Shown here piece by piece: positions 35,150 to 43,107 of a stretch of DNA of 64,000 bases. The notes under the pieces were generated by a model. It searched no databases. It worked only from the letters and a program-made list of their open reading frames with translations, and had not been told where the DNA came from. The translations under genes and the position numbers were made by a program. Every line of letters begins with the position of its first letter. The stretch's first letter is position 1. Source of the stretch: Rhodoplanes sp. (GTDB lineage: Bacteria; Pseudomonadota; Alphaproteobacteria; Rhizobiales; Xanthobacteraceae); the NCBI RefSeq assembly GCF_013377085.1, contig NZ_JACAAX010000032.1:1-64000 (forward strand), given 5' to 3'.

Positions 35150-36373
35150 ATGGATCGGTATGCGCGCGGCCCCTTCAATGTCGGTTACGAGCAGCGGCTC
35201 GACGTCGCCGCGCTCCGCAGCAAGCGGGTCGCCAAGGCGCAGGAGCAGCGCCGCAAGGCCGGGCTCGACGCGCTCCTGGTGTGGAAGGACGAGAACTGCC
35301 GCTACCTGACGGATCTGCGGCCGCAACTCATCACCGGCAAGACGACGGCGCTCAACGGGGCGTTGCTGGTGGAGGGGAGGGCGCCCATCCTGTTCTGCTC
35401 GGGCGGCGAGCGCAACCGGGTCGACCTCACCATGCCGTGGATCGAGGAGGCACACACCATCCCGATCATCGAGGAGGTCGCCCTCGTCGACGGCATGGTC
35501 AAGGACATCCTCGGGCCGGTGCTGCAGGCGTACAGGCTGACCGACGCCAAGCTCGGCCTCGACGAATCGAACACCGTGTTCGTCAAGGCGTTGGCCCGTC
35601 ACTTCCCGAAGCTGCAGATCGAGGACGGCGACACGCCGATGCTCGCCGCCCGCCGGCACAAGCTGCCCGAGGAGATCGTGCTGCTGGAGGAGGCGACCGC
35701 GATCGCCGACGCCGTCACGGCCTCGGCCACCGCGGCGATCGCCGAGGGCGTGCGCGAATGCGACGTCGCCGGCGAGGCGATGCGCACGCTGTTCCGGCTC
35801 GGCGGCGAGTACTCGCACGTGATGACGCCGTTCGTCGCCTCCGGCGAGCACATGGCGCCGCCCAACCGCATCTGCAGCGACAAGCTGATCCGCCACGGCG
35901 ACATCGTCTTCATCGACATCGGCGCGGCCTTCGGCGGCTATTTCGGCGACATGGCGCGCGCCGTGATCTGCGGCAAGCCGTCCGACCAGCAGCGCAAGAT
36001 CTTCACCGCGGTCTACGAGGGCCTGATCGACGGCATCGCCGAGATGCGGCCCGGTCGCACCAACAAGGATTGTGCCGACGCGATCGTGCGCGCCGCCGGA
36101 AAGTACGGCCTCGACGGCCGTTTCCTGTCGCTGTTCATCGCCCACGGGGTCGGCATCGGCGCCAACGAGCCGCCTTATATCGGCGAGACGCTGCCAGGCG
36201 CGCCGACCTACGAGTTCGAGCCCGGCATGGTGTTCGCGGTCGAGCCGCTGATCTGGGTGCCGGGCGTGCGCGGCGGCGGCGGCGTGCGGCTCGAGGACAT
36301 GGTGCTGGTCACCGAGGGCGCCCCGCATGTCATGTCGCGCGCGCCCTACGACGAGAAGCTGCTGCTGGGGTAG
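35150..36373 (+). CDS. M24 family hydrolase (Xaa-Pro peptidase/creatinase fold)
   Basis: Protein of 407 aa with the creatinase-like N-terminal domain (about 20-160) and the pita-bread catalytic domain. All five metal ligands of M24 peptidases are visible: the two Asp in FIDIGAAFGGYFGDMAR, His in FIAHGVGIG, Glu in FAVEPLIW and Glu in VRLEDMVLV. Retention of the ligands argues for a metallohydrolase rather than true creatinase, which lacks them. GAGGAG is 9 nt before the ATG at 35150. It ends the plus-strand amide-catabolic block and could cleave a linear amide or amidine product. Confidence 0.88.
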   Translation: MDRYARGPFNVGYEQRLDVAALRSKRVAKAQEQRRKAGLDALLVWKDENCRYLTDLRPQLITGKTTALNGALLVEGRAPILFCSGGERNRVDLTMPWIEEAHTIPIIEEVALVDGMVKDILGPVLQAYRLTDAKLGLDESNTVFVKALARHFPKLQIEDGDTPMLAARRHKLPEEIVLLEEATAIADAVTASATAAIAEGVRECDVAGEAMRTLFRLGGEYSHVMTPFVASGEHMAPPNRICSDKLIRHGDIVFIDIGAAFGGYFGDMARAVICGKPSDQQRKIFTAVYEGLIDGIAEMRPGRTNKDCADAIVRAAGKYGLDGRFLSLFIAHGVGIGANEPPYIGETLPGAPTYEFEPGMVFAVEPLIWVPGVRGGGGVRLEDMVLVTEGAPHVMSRAPYDEKLLLG

Positions 36374-36422
36374 GGTTCGCGGGGTGGTTTTCGTTCGATG
36401 CGGTTCCGCCTGCCGCAGCCGG

Positions 36423-36527
36423 CTCTCTCCCCCCTTGTGGGGGAGAGGTGGAGAGGGGGGTGAGCCACTCGACGAATCGCCGGCGGTGTACCCCCCTCCC
36501 TGTCCCTCCCCCGCAAGGGGGGAGGGA
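36423..36527. repeat. Palindromic repeat family D, copy 2
   Basis: CTCTCCCCCCTTGTGGGGGAGAGG on the left and CCCTCCCCCGCAAGGGGGGAGGGA on the right, between the convergent M24 and phytase-like genes. Same family as the copy inside hyuA. Confidence 0.88.
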
Positions 36528-36562
36528 ACGCCGGCGCCGCGACGCCTTGGTCGTGGCCAGCC

Positions 36563-37912
36563 TCACTTCGCCTTCAGCAACTCCTCGACCTTCAGCAGCA
36601 CGAATTCGTTGTCGTCCGCCTTGTTGGGCTCGCGGCTGGACGAGAACGGCAGGTTGTTGTCGTTGCCGACGACGATATGGGTCTCGTCGACCCGGTCGAC
36701 GTTCTCGATGGTGAAGAACGGGAACGTCAGCACGCCGGCGGTGAGCGGCTTCTTCGCCTTCTTGTCCGGGTCCTGGATCTTCATGAGATCGATGTAGCCG
36801 ATCTTGCGCACCGGCTTGCCCACCGTCGCGTCGGAGAGCTCGATCTTGTAGACGCGCTTGAATTTCGCCGGCTGGGCGAAGCAATTATCGGTCGGCTGGC
36901 CGGCCGCGCAGGCCTTGTCGGCCGTGCCCTCGAGGTCGTCGCGCTCGATGATCAGGCCCGACGTCGCGTCGACCATGTTGAAGTCGCCGATGGCGTTGCC
37001 GTTCTGCTCGAACGGGTAGTACCAGAAGCGCCCGGTGAACTTTTCCGCCGCGACGTCGAACTCGAGGATGCGCGAGGCCGCCTTGCCGTCGAGGTTCTCG
37101 AATTCCTTCTTGTCGGCATCCCACAGGGCGCCCTCCAGGAGGCCGTACAGGAACTTGCCGTCCTTGGAGGCGGCGAAGCCCTCGTAGCCTTTTGAGCGGC
37201 GGGCGTTGAAGGCGGCGGTCTGGCCGGGCACGCCCGGCGAGGCGACGGCGAAGTGGTCGGGCGAGCGCACCGGCTTGCCGTCGGCGACGGTCTCGAACAC
37301 GCCCAAGACCTTGCCGGTGCGATCGGCCTTGATGAGGTAGGGGCCGAACTCGTCGCCGATCCAGATCACGTCGCCGATCGGCTGGAAGCCTTCGGGGTCG
37401 AAGTCCGCGCCGGTGAGATAGCGCTTCTCGGTGCCCTCGTGGACGATGCGGAACGGCACCTTCTTGTCGGGATCGTGCAGGAAGATCGTCTCCAGCCGCT
37501 CGAACGTGCCGGCCGCCCAGTCGACCTTGTAGCGGTTGAGGAACAGCATGGCGTCCGGCGAGTTCGCCTTGGCACCGAAGCCGTTGTCGGTCAGCACCAG
37601 ATAGGTGCCGTCGGGCATCACCTTGACGCCGGACTGGCCCTGGATCGGCTGGCCCTTGAAGGGCAGCGCGATGCCGGTCGGCCGCCCGTTGGACTTGCCC
37701 ATCACACTCCCGATCGCGTCGACGCGGGTGCCCGTGGTGAACTTGCCGGAGACCTTGAGGTCCGCCGGTGCGTCGGCCGGAGCGTCGACGAAGGTCGCGG
37801 CCGGGAACACGGCATGGCCGGCCAGCACGGCCGGGTATTCCTGCTGGGCGAAGGCGGGGGTCGAAAGCGCGAGCGCCAGCGCGGCGCCGGCGAGCGAGAG
37901 GTGGCGGGTCAT
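36563..37912 (-). CDS. Exported esterase-like/phytase-like protein
   Basis: Secreted protein of 449 aa of the 'esterase-like activity of phytase' family. A Sec signal (LAGAALALALSTPAFAQ) is followed by a beta-propeller-like chain with SGVKVMPDGTYLVLTDNGFG, GADFDPEGFQPIGDVIWIGDEFGPYLIKAD, GYEGFAASKDGKFLYGLLEG and ENVDRVDETHIVVGNDNNLPFS. The acidic loops suggest calcium binding. The family is found in phosphate scavenging but its enzymology is poorly known. GGAGA precedes the ATG. It is transcribed alone. Confidence 0.88.
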   Translation of the reverse strand: MTRHLSLAGAALALALSTPAFAQQEYPAVLAGHAVFPAATFVDAPADAPADLKVSGKFTTGTRVDAIGSVMGKSNGRPTGIALPFKGQPIQGQSGVKVMPDGTYLVLTDNGFGAKANSPDAMLFLNRYKVDWAAGTFERLETIFLHDPDKKVPFRIVHEGTEKRYLTGADFDPEGFQPIGDVIWIGDEFGPYLIKADRTGKVLGVFETVADGKPVRSPDHFAVASPGVPGQTAAFNARRSKGYEGFAASKDGKFLYGLLEGALWDADKKEFENLDGKAASRILEFDVAAEKFTGRFWYYPFEQNGNAIGDFNMVDATSGLIIERDDLEGTADKACAAGQPTDNCFAQPAKFKRVYKIELSDATVGKPVRKIGYIDLMKIQDPDKKAKKPLTAGVLTFPFFTIENVDRVDETHIVVGNDNNLPFSSSREPNKADDNEFVLLKVEELLKAK

Positions 37913-38030
37913 GGGGTCTCCTTGAAAAGGATGCCCCGCGCTTTTCGGACCCGCTCGCTACGCTGTCTTGACGGTGGGATGACGGTTCGGTGACGGCGGT
38001 GCCGCTGGATCGGGAGAGCCGCCCAGACCT

Positions 38031-38102
38031 CCGCTCATTCCCGCGCAAGCGGGAATCCAGCGTCAAAATCTCCTGGGTTCCCGCTTTCGCGGGGACGAGC
38101 GG
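38031..38102. repeat. Palindromic repeat family B, copy 3
   Basis: CCGCTCATTCCCGCGCAAGCGGGAATCCAG and CCTGGGTTCCCGCTTTCGCGGGGACGAGCGG, just downstream of the stop of the LivF-aldehyde dehydrogenase gene. Confidence 0.9.
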
Positions 38103-38121
38103 AGTGCCTGGTCCGAATTGC

Positions 38122-40338
38122 TCAGAACGGATAGTGCCGCGGCGTCGTCGCGATGGTGATCCAGCGCAGCTCGGTGAACTCGGCCACCGCGGCGCGGCCG
38201 CCGAAGCGGCCGTAGCCACTGGCCTTGACGCCGCCGAACGGCATCTGCGCCTCGTCGTGCACGGTCGGGCCGTTGATGTGGCAGATGCCTGACTCGATCC
38301 GCTTCGCCACCGCCATGGCGCGCGGCACGTCGCGGCCGAACACCGCGGCCGAGAGGCCGTACTCGGTGTCGTTGGCGACCCGCACGGCCTCGTCGATGCT
38401 GCCGACCCGCACGATGGCGACCACCGGGCCGAACGATTCCTCGCCGTAGAGCCGCATCGCCGGGGTGACGTGGTCCAGCACCGTGGCGTTCATGATGGTG
38501 CCGTCGATCTTGCCGCCGGCGAGCAGCACGGCGCCCTTGGCGACGGCGTCCTGCACCAGTGCGCCTATCCGCTCGGCCGCCTCGCGGCTGATCAGCGAGC
38601 CGAGCACGACGTGCCCGGTGCGCGGATCGCCGGCCGGCAGCGACGCCGCCTTCTCGGCGAGCTTCTGCACGAAGGCGTCGGCGACCTCGTTCATCACCAC
38701 GATGCGCTCGGTCGCCATGCAGATCTGGCCCTGGTTGGCGAAGGCCCCGAAGGCGGCGCCGGCGACCGCGGCGTTGAGGTCGGCGTCGTCGAGCACGACG
38801 CAGGGCGCCTTGCCGCCGAGCTCGAGCAGCACCGGCTTGAGGTGCTTCGCGGCGATCTCGGCGACGATGCGGCCGACCCGGGTGGAGCCGGTGAAGTTGA
38901 CGCGCCGCACTGCCGGATGGGCGATCAGCGCCTCGACCACGGCGGGCGCGTCCTCGGGCGCATTGGTGACGACGTTGAGGACGCCGGGCGGCAGGCCGGC
39001 GTCGTGCAAGACCTCGCCGATCAGCCGGTGCGTTGCCGGGCAGATCTCGGAGGCCTTCAGAACCACGGTGTTGCCGCAGGCGAGCGGCATCGCCACGGCC
39101 CGCACGCCGAGAATGACGGGAGCGTTCCACGGCGCGATGCCGAGCACCACGCCGACCGGCTGGCGGTGCCCGAAGGCGACCAGGCCCGGCACGTCGGAGG
39201 GGATCACCTCGCCGGCGATCTGGGTGGTCATGGCGCCGGCCTCGCGCAGCATGCCGGCGGCGAGATGAACGTTGAAATGCGCCCAGCCGGCAGCGGCGCC
39301 GATCTCGGCCGTCATCGCCGCGACGAAGTCGGCGGCGCGGGCTTCGAGCTTGTCGGCGGCGGCGAGCAGCACGGCGCGGCGGGCATTGGGCCCGAGCTCC
39401 GACCAGGCCGGGAACGCGGCCGCTGCGGCGTCGGCGGCGGACAGCGAGTCGGCGACCGTCGCGGCCGGTGCCCGGCTCGCCGGCTCGCCGGTGATCGGGT
39501 TGCAGCGCTCGAACGTCCGGCCGGCGGAGGCGGCGGTGTCCTTGTCGTTGATCATCATTGTGACATCGAGCATCGTGGACCTCTCGGGCTGGGGGTCGTT
39601 TGGTGACTCGGCGGAGGACGTAGCAGGCGCGGGCAGGCCGAGATAGGCACGGCGAACGGCTGGATTTTCGCGCAATGCTGCGGCGGTTCCGTCCAGGGTG
39701 ACGCGACCGGTCTCGACCACGTAGCCGCGGTCGGCGATGGCGAGGCTGGCGGTGGCGTTCTGCTCCACCAGCAGGATGCCGATGCCGTCCGCCCGGATGC
39801 GGGCGAGCGCCGCGAACAGCTCGCCGCAGACTCTCGGGGACAGGCCGAGTGACGGCTCGTCCAGCAGCAGGAGTCTCGGGGCCGACATCAGGGCGCGGCC
39901 GATCGCCAGCATCTGCTGCTCGCCGCCGCTCATGGTGCGGGCGGTCTGGCCGAGGCGCTCGCGCAGCCGAGGGAACAGGGCGAAGACCCGGTCGAGATTG
40001 GCGCGTTCGTCCTGGCGGGCCCGAGCCGGATAGGCGCCGAGTTGCAGGTTCTCGCGCACCGTGAGCTCGCCGAAGATGCCGCGACCCTCCGGCACCAACG
40101 CGATTCCGGCCTCGACGATCGCATGCGCCGGCAGGCCGGTGATGTCCTGCCCGTCCAGCGCGATGCGGCCGCCGGGATGCGCCGCCAACAGGCCGCCGAC
40201 GGTCTTGAGCAGCGTCGACTTGCCGGCCCCGTTGGCGCCGAGCACGACGACGATCTCGCCCGGCGTGGCCCGGAGCCGCACGTCGTCGAGGGCGCGGTGG
40301 CGGCCATAGGAGACCGAGAGCCGGTCAATCTCCAGCAT
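38122..40338 (-). CDS. Fused LivF-type ABC ATPase and aldehyde dehydrogenase
   Basis: A single open frame of 738 aa. Residues 1 to about 235 are a LivF ATPase: Walker A GANGAGKST, signature MSGGEQQMLAIGRAL, Walker B LLLLDEPSLGLSP and switch VEQNA. After a Pro/Ser linker, residues from about 256 (MLDVTMMIN) form a 483-aa NAD(P)-aldehyde dehydrogenase of the vanillin/benzaldehyde type: catalytic Glu in LLELGGKAP, catalytic Cys in ANQGQICMATERI, and EESFGPVV. No stop separates the halves. An internal GAGAGG and ATG at 39573 could also make a separate dehydrogenase. The start ATG at 40338 overlaps the upstream livMG-like gene by 14 bp. Confidence 0.8.
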   Translation of the reverse strand: MLEIDRLSVSYGRHRALDDVRLRATPGEIVVVLGANGAGKSTLLKTVGGLLAAHPGGRIALDGQDITGLPAHAIVEAGIALVPEGRGIFGELTVRENLQLGAYPARARQDERANLDRVFALFPRLRERLGQTARTMSGGEQQMLAIGRALMSAPRLLLLDEPSLGLSPRVCGELFAALARIRADGIGILLVEQNATASLAIADRGYVVETGRVTLDGTAAALRENPAVRRAYLGLPAPATSSAESPNDPQPERSTMLDVTMMINDKDTAASAGRTFERCNPITGEPASRAPAATVADSLSAADAAAAAFPAWSELGPNARRAVLLAAADKLEARAADFVAAMTAEIGAAAGWAHFNVHLAAGMLREAGAMTTQIAGEVIPSDVPGLVAFGHRQPVGVVLGIAPWNAPVILGVRAVAMPLACGNTVVLKASEICPATHRLIGEVLHDAGLPPGVLNVVTNAPEDAPAVVEALIAHPAVRRVNFTGSTRVGRIVAEIAAKHLKPVLLELGGKAPCVVLDDADLNAAVAGAAFGAFANQGQICMATERIVVMNEVADAFVQKLAEKAASLPAGDPRTGHVVLGSLISREAAERIGALVQDAVAKGAVLLAGGKIDGTIMNATVLDHVTPAMRLYGEESFGPVVAIVRVGSIDEAVRVANDTEYGLSAAVFGRDVPRAMAVAKRIESGICHINGPTVHDEAQMPFGGVKASGYGRFGGRAAVAEFTELRWITIATTPRHYPF
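39574..39586 (-). promoter_or_regulatory. Internal ribosome-binding site in front of the dehydrogenase half
   Basis: Reading the minus strand, GAGAGGTCCACG precedes the in-frame ATG at 39573, a plausible Shine-Dalgarno spacing. It would allow independent translation of the aldehyde dehydrogenase even though no stop closes the LivF half. Confidence 0.5.
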
Positions 40339-42106
40339 CGGCGCCTCCGAGATAGGCCCGCACCACCTCCGGGTCGGCGAGTACGTCGGCCGTGACACCG
40401 TCGGCGATCTTTCGCCCGGTGTTCATGACGATGCAGCGGTCGCAGAGCGAGCGGATCGCGTCCATCACATGCTCGACCATCACGATGGTCAGTCCGTCGC
40501 GGTTGAGCGAGGCGATCAGCGCGATGCCGTCCAGCAGCTCGGTCGGGTTCAGCCCGGCCAGCCATTCGTCGAGCAGCAGAAGTTGCGGGTCGAGCGCCAG
40601 CGCGCGGGCGAGCTCGAGCCGCTTGCTGTCGATGTAGGTGAGATTTTGGGCCGTCACGTCGTCGCGGCCGCCGAGGCCGACGCGGGTGAGCAGCGCCGCG
40701 GCCTGGTGGCGCGCCTTCTCGCCCCACAGCGGGTGCGCCCGGAAGGCCACCGCCGCCATCACGTTCTCGGCGCAGGAGAGGTCGTCCAGCACGCGCACGA
40801 GCTGGAACGTGCGGGCGATGCCGCGATGGACGATGCGGTCGCTCCGCAGGCCCGTGATGGGTGCGCCGGCGAAGCGGATCTCGCCGCTGCGTGGCGTGAT
40901 GAGGCCGGAGATCAGGTTGAGCGCCGTGGTCTTGCCGGAGCCGTTGGGGCCGATCAGGCCGACGATGCTGCCCCGCGGCACCGAGAATGTGAGCCCGTCG
41001 ACGGCCCGTACGCCGCCGAAGGATTTGCCGAGGTCGATGATGTCGAGGAGGGGCGTCTCCTTCTTCACCTCCCCCTGGAGCGGAGAGGTCGCCGAGCGGA
41101 GCTCGGCGGGAGGGGGTGACAGCGGCTCCGGCATGCGGGGCTTCACCCCACCCCGCTGGCCTGCGGCCAGCGACCCTCCCCCTCCAGGGGAGGGTGACGT
41201 AGTGCCATGCCGGATGAGCCCCGCCACGCCGCGCGGCAGCCCGTAGACCACGACGATGAACACCAGCCCGAGCAGAATGGAAAAGTGGTTCGGAAAATGG
41301 GCGCCGATCAGATCGAACAGCAGCACCAGCGGCACGGCGCCGAGCAGCGGCCCGTACAGCACCCCGGCGCCGCCCAGCAGCGCCATCACCACCACCTGGA
41401 ACGACACCAGCGGATTGAAAGCGATGGCCGGATCGATATAGGTCCAGCGCGGCGCCATCACGGCGCCCGTCACGGTGATGAACACCGACGAGACGGCAAA
41501 CAGGGTGAGCTTGGCTCGCGTCGTGTCGATGCCGCAGTGGCGCGCCACCGTCTCGTCCTCGCCGATCACCTGCAGCGCCAGCCCGAGCCGCGAGCGGCGG
41601 ATGAGCCAACCCACCAGAAACACCAGCACCGCAAGGGCAAAGAGCTGCCAGAAGATGCCGGCCTGGGTGACGTCGAGAAAGACATAGCGGCCGACCGAGC
41701 GGGTGACGTTGACCTCGTACCAGGTGACGAGCTGGCGGATCAGCTCGGCGAGACCGAAGCTGAACACGACGAAATAGATGCCGGAGAGGCGCAGCGTCGA
41801 CAGCCCGACCACCAGTGCCACCACGAGGCCGACCAGCGCCGCGACCAGCAGCACCACGGGCCAGGGCAGCACCTCGCCCAGCACCGCCACCGTGTAGGCG
41901 CCGATGCCGAAGAAGGCGACGGTGGCGAGCGAGACATAGCCGGTCGGGCCGGAGAACAGCGCCCAGGCGGTGGCGAGCACCACATAGCTCAAAACCGCGA
42001 TGGCCAGCGCGACGTGGTAGTCGGAGCCGAAGGCGGCGACCGCCGCCAGCACGGCGAGCGTGGCGCCGACCAGAAAGCCGGACCAGAGGCGGGCGAGCGT
42101 GCTCAT
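40325..42106 (-). CDS. Fused LivM permease-LivG ATPase of a second liv-type transporter
   Basis: Protein of 593 aa. The N-terminal ~300 residues are a LivM permease (GPTGYVSLATVAFFGIGAYTVAVLG, then GEDETVARHCGIDTTRAKLTLFA and MALLGGAGVLYGP). The C-terminal ~245 residues are a LivG ATPase (Walker A GPNGSGKTT, RTFQLVRVLDDLS, Walker B LLLLDEWLAGLNP, switch MVEHVM). They are joined by a Gly/Pro-rich linker (about 304-348) that is a family C repeat read in frame. In Walker B region Trp replaces the usual Pro (DEW). Start ATG at 42106 overlaps the livH-like stop (ATGA). Confidence 0.9.
   Translation of the reverse strand: MSTLARLWSGFLVGATLAVLAAVAAFGSDYHVALAIAVLSYVVLATAWALFSGPTGYVSLATVAFFGIGAYTVAVLGEVLPWPVVLLVAALVGLVVALVVGLSTLRLSGIYFVVFSFGLAELIRQLVTWYEVNVTRSVGRYVFLDVTQAGIFWQLFALAVLVFLVGWLIRRSRLGLALQVIGEDETVARHCGIDTTRAKLTLFAVSSVFITVTGAVMAPRWTYIDPAIAFNPLVSFQVVVMALLGGAGVLYGPLLGAVPLVLLFDLIGAHFPNHFSILLGLVFIVVVYGLPRGVAGLIRHGTTSPSPGGGGSLAAGQRGGVKPRMPEPLSPPPAELRSATSPLQGEVKKETPLLDIIDLGKSFGGVRAVDGLTFSVPRGSIVGLIGPNGSGKTTALNLISGLITPRSGEIRFAGAPITGLRSDRIVHRGIARTFQLVRVLDDLSCAENVMAAVAFRAHPLWGEKARHQAAALLTRVGLGGRDDVTAQNLTYIDSKRLELARALALDPQLLLLDEWLAGLNPTELLDGIALIASLNRDGLTIVMVEHVMDAIRSLCDRCIVMNTGRKIADGVTADVLADPEVVRAYLGGADAGD
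41064..41197. repeat. Palindromic repeat family C, copy 2, inside a coding region
   Basis: TTCACCTCCCCCTGGAG...GAGGGGGTGACAGCGG on the left and GGGGCTTCACCCCACCCC...CCCTCCAGGGGAGGGTGA on the right. It corresponds to the copy at 11843-11983 and exactly fills the linker of the LivM-LivG fusion. Confidence 0.88.
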
Positions 42107-42990
42107 CGGGCGGGCCTGCCGAACAGGCCGGTCGGCCGCACGAGCAGCACCGTGAGGAACAGCGCGTAGGTCGCCGCGAGCGTCAGCCCTGGATCGACGA
42201 GTCGCGCCACCGCGGTCTCGATCAGCCCGAGCAGCAGCCCGGCGGCGAGCGCCCCCAAAAGGTTGCCGACCCCGCCCATGATGACGACGATCAGCGCCTT
42301 CATGGTGAAGAGCACGCCCATGCCGGCGCTGAAGGTGAGGAACATGCTGACCAGCACGCCGCCGGCCGCGCACAAGGCGCCACCGGTCGCGAAGGCGAGG
42401 CCGGCGACCGCCGTCACGTCGATGGCGACCAGGCGCGCCGCATCGGGGTCGACCGCGACGGCGCGGATCGCCGTGCCGGTGCGGGTTCTCGTGAGGGCGA
42501 GATAGAGCCCGACCGCCAGCACGGCGGCGAAGCCCAGCGCCACCAGCCGGTTCACCGCGACGGTGGCGCCGAACAGCGAGATCGGCGCGGACAGGTAGGA
42601 ATAGCCGTAATATTGGCCGCCGAAGATCACGAAGGCGATCCCCTGCAGCACGAACAGGAGCCCGAAGGTGGCGAGGATCGAGTCGGTCTCGAGCGCGGCG
42701 CGGTTGCGGGCGCGCCGCACCAGCGGCACCAGCATGACGCGGTAGATCACCCAGTTTGCCGCGAAGGCGAGCGGCAGCACGATCACCAGGCCGACCAGCG
42801 GCACGACCGCGGCGCCGGTGAACAGCACGTACGCCATGAAGGCTGCCGCGACCAGCACCTCGCCATAGGCGAGATCGAGGATGCGGGCGACGCCGTATTG
42901 CAGCGTGAGCCCCGTGGCGGTCAGCGCATACATGCCGCCGAGGATCAGGCCGGACAGAAGGATGTCGACGAGAAGCAGCACCAACGACAC
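42103..42990 (-). CDS. LivH-type ABC transporter permease, second operon
   Basis: Permease of 295 aa with a GTG start. LSGLILGGMYALTATGLTLQYGVARILDLAYGEVLV is the LivH opening, the coupling region is TAIRAVAVDPDAARLVAIDV, and MKALIVVIMGGVGNLLGALAAGLLLGLIET is conserved. The N-terminus directly follows a family A repeat, so the ribosome site is obscured (only GGAATGACGGA precedes the GTG). It is coupled to the LivM-LivG fusion by ATGA. Confidence 0.9.
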   Translation of the reverse strand: MSLVLLLVDILLSGLILGGMYALTATGLTLQYGVARILDLAYGEVLVAAAFMAYVLFTGAAVVPLVGLVIVLPLAFAANWVIYRVMLVPLVRRARNRAALETDSILATFGLLFVLQGIAFVIFGGQYYGYSYLSAPISLFGATVAVNRLVALGFAAVLAVGLYLALTRTRTGTAIRAVAVDPDAARLVAIDVTAVAGLAFATGGALCAAGGVLVSMFLTFSAGMGVLFTMKALIVVIMGGVGNLLGALAAGLLLGLIETAVARLVDPGLTLAATYALFLTVLLVRPTGLFGRPAR

Positions 42991-42993
42991 TCC

Positions 42994-43096
42994 GTCATTC
43001 CGGGGCGCCGCGCAGCGGCGAGCCCGGAATCCATAACCCCGGTCCGTGTATATGGATTCCGGGCTCGCGGGCCTGCGGCCCGCGCCCCGGAATGAC
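42994..43096. repeat. Palindromic repeat family A, copy 4
   Basis: GTCATTCCGGGGCGCCGC...CCCGGAATCCAT and ATGGATTCCGGGCTCGCGG...GCCCCGGAATGAC. It fills the gap between the second livK-like and livH-like genes and abuts the livH-like start codon. Confidence 0.9.
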
Positions 43097-43107
43097 CAAG
43101 CGGGGGT

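Noticed and set aside
35150-36373. Creatinase identity for the M24 protein
   Set aside because: All five peptidase metal ligands are retained, whereas creatinase has lost them.
38122-39573. Calling the aldehyde dehydrogenase as an independent gene
   Set aside because: An internal ribosome site exists, but no stop separates it from the LivF half, so one fused frame is the direct reading. The alternative is noted in the feature.
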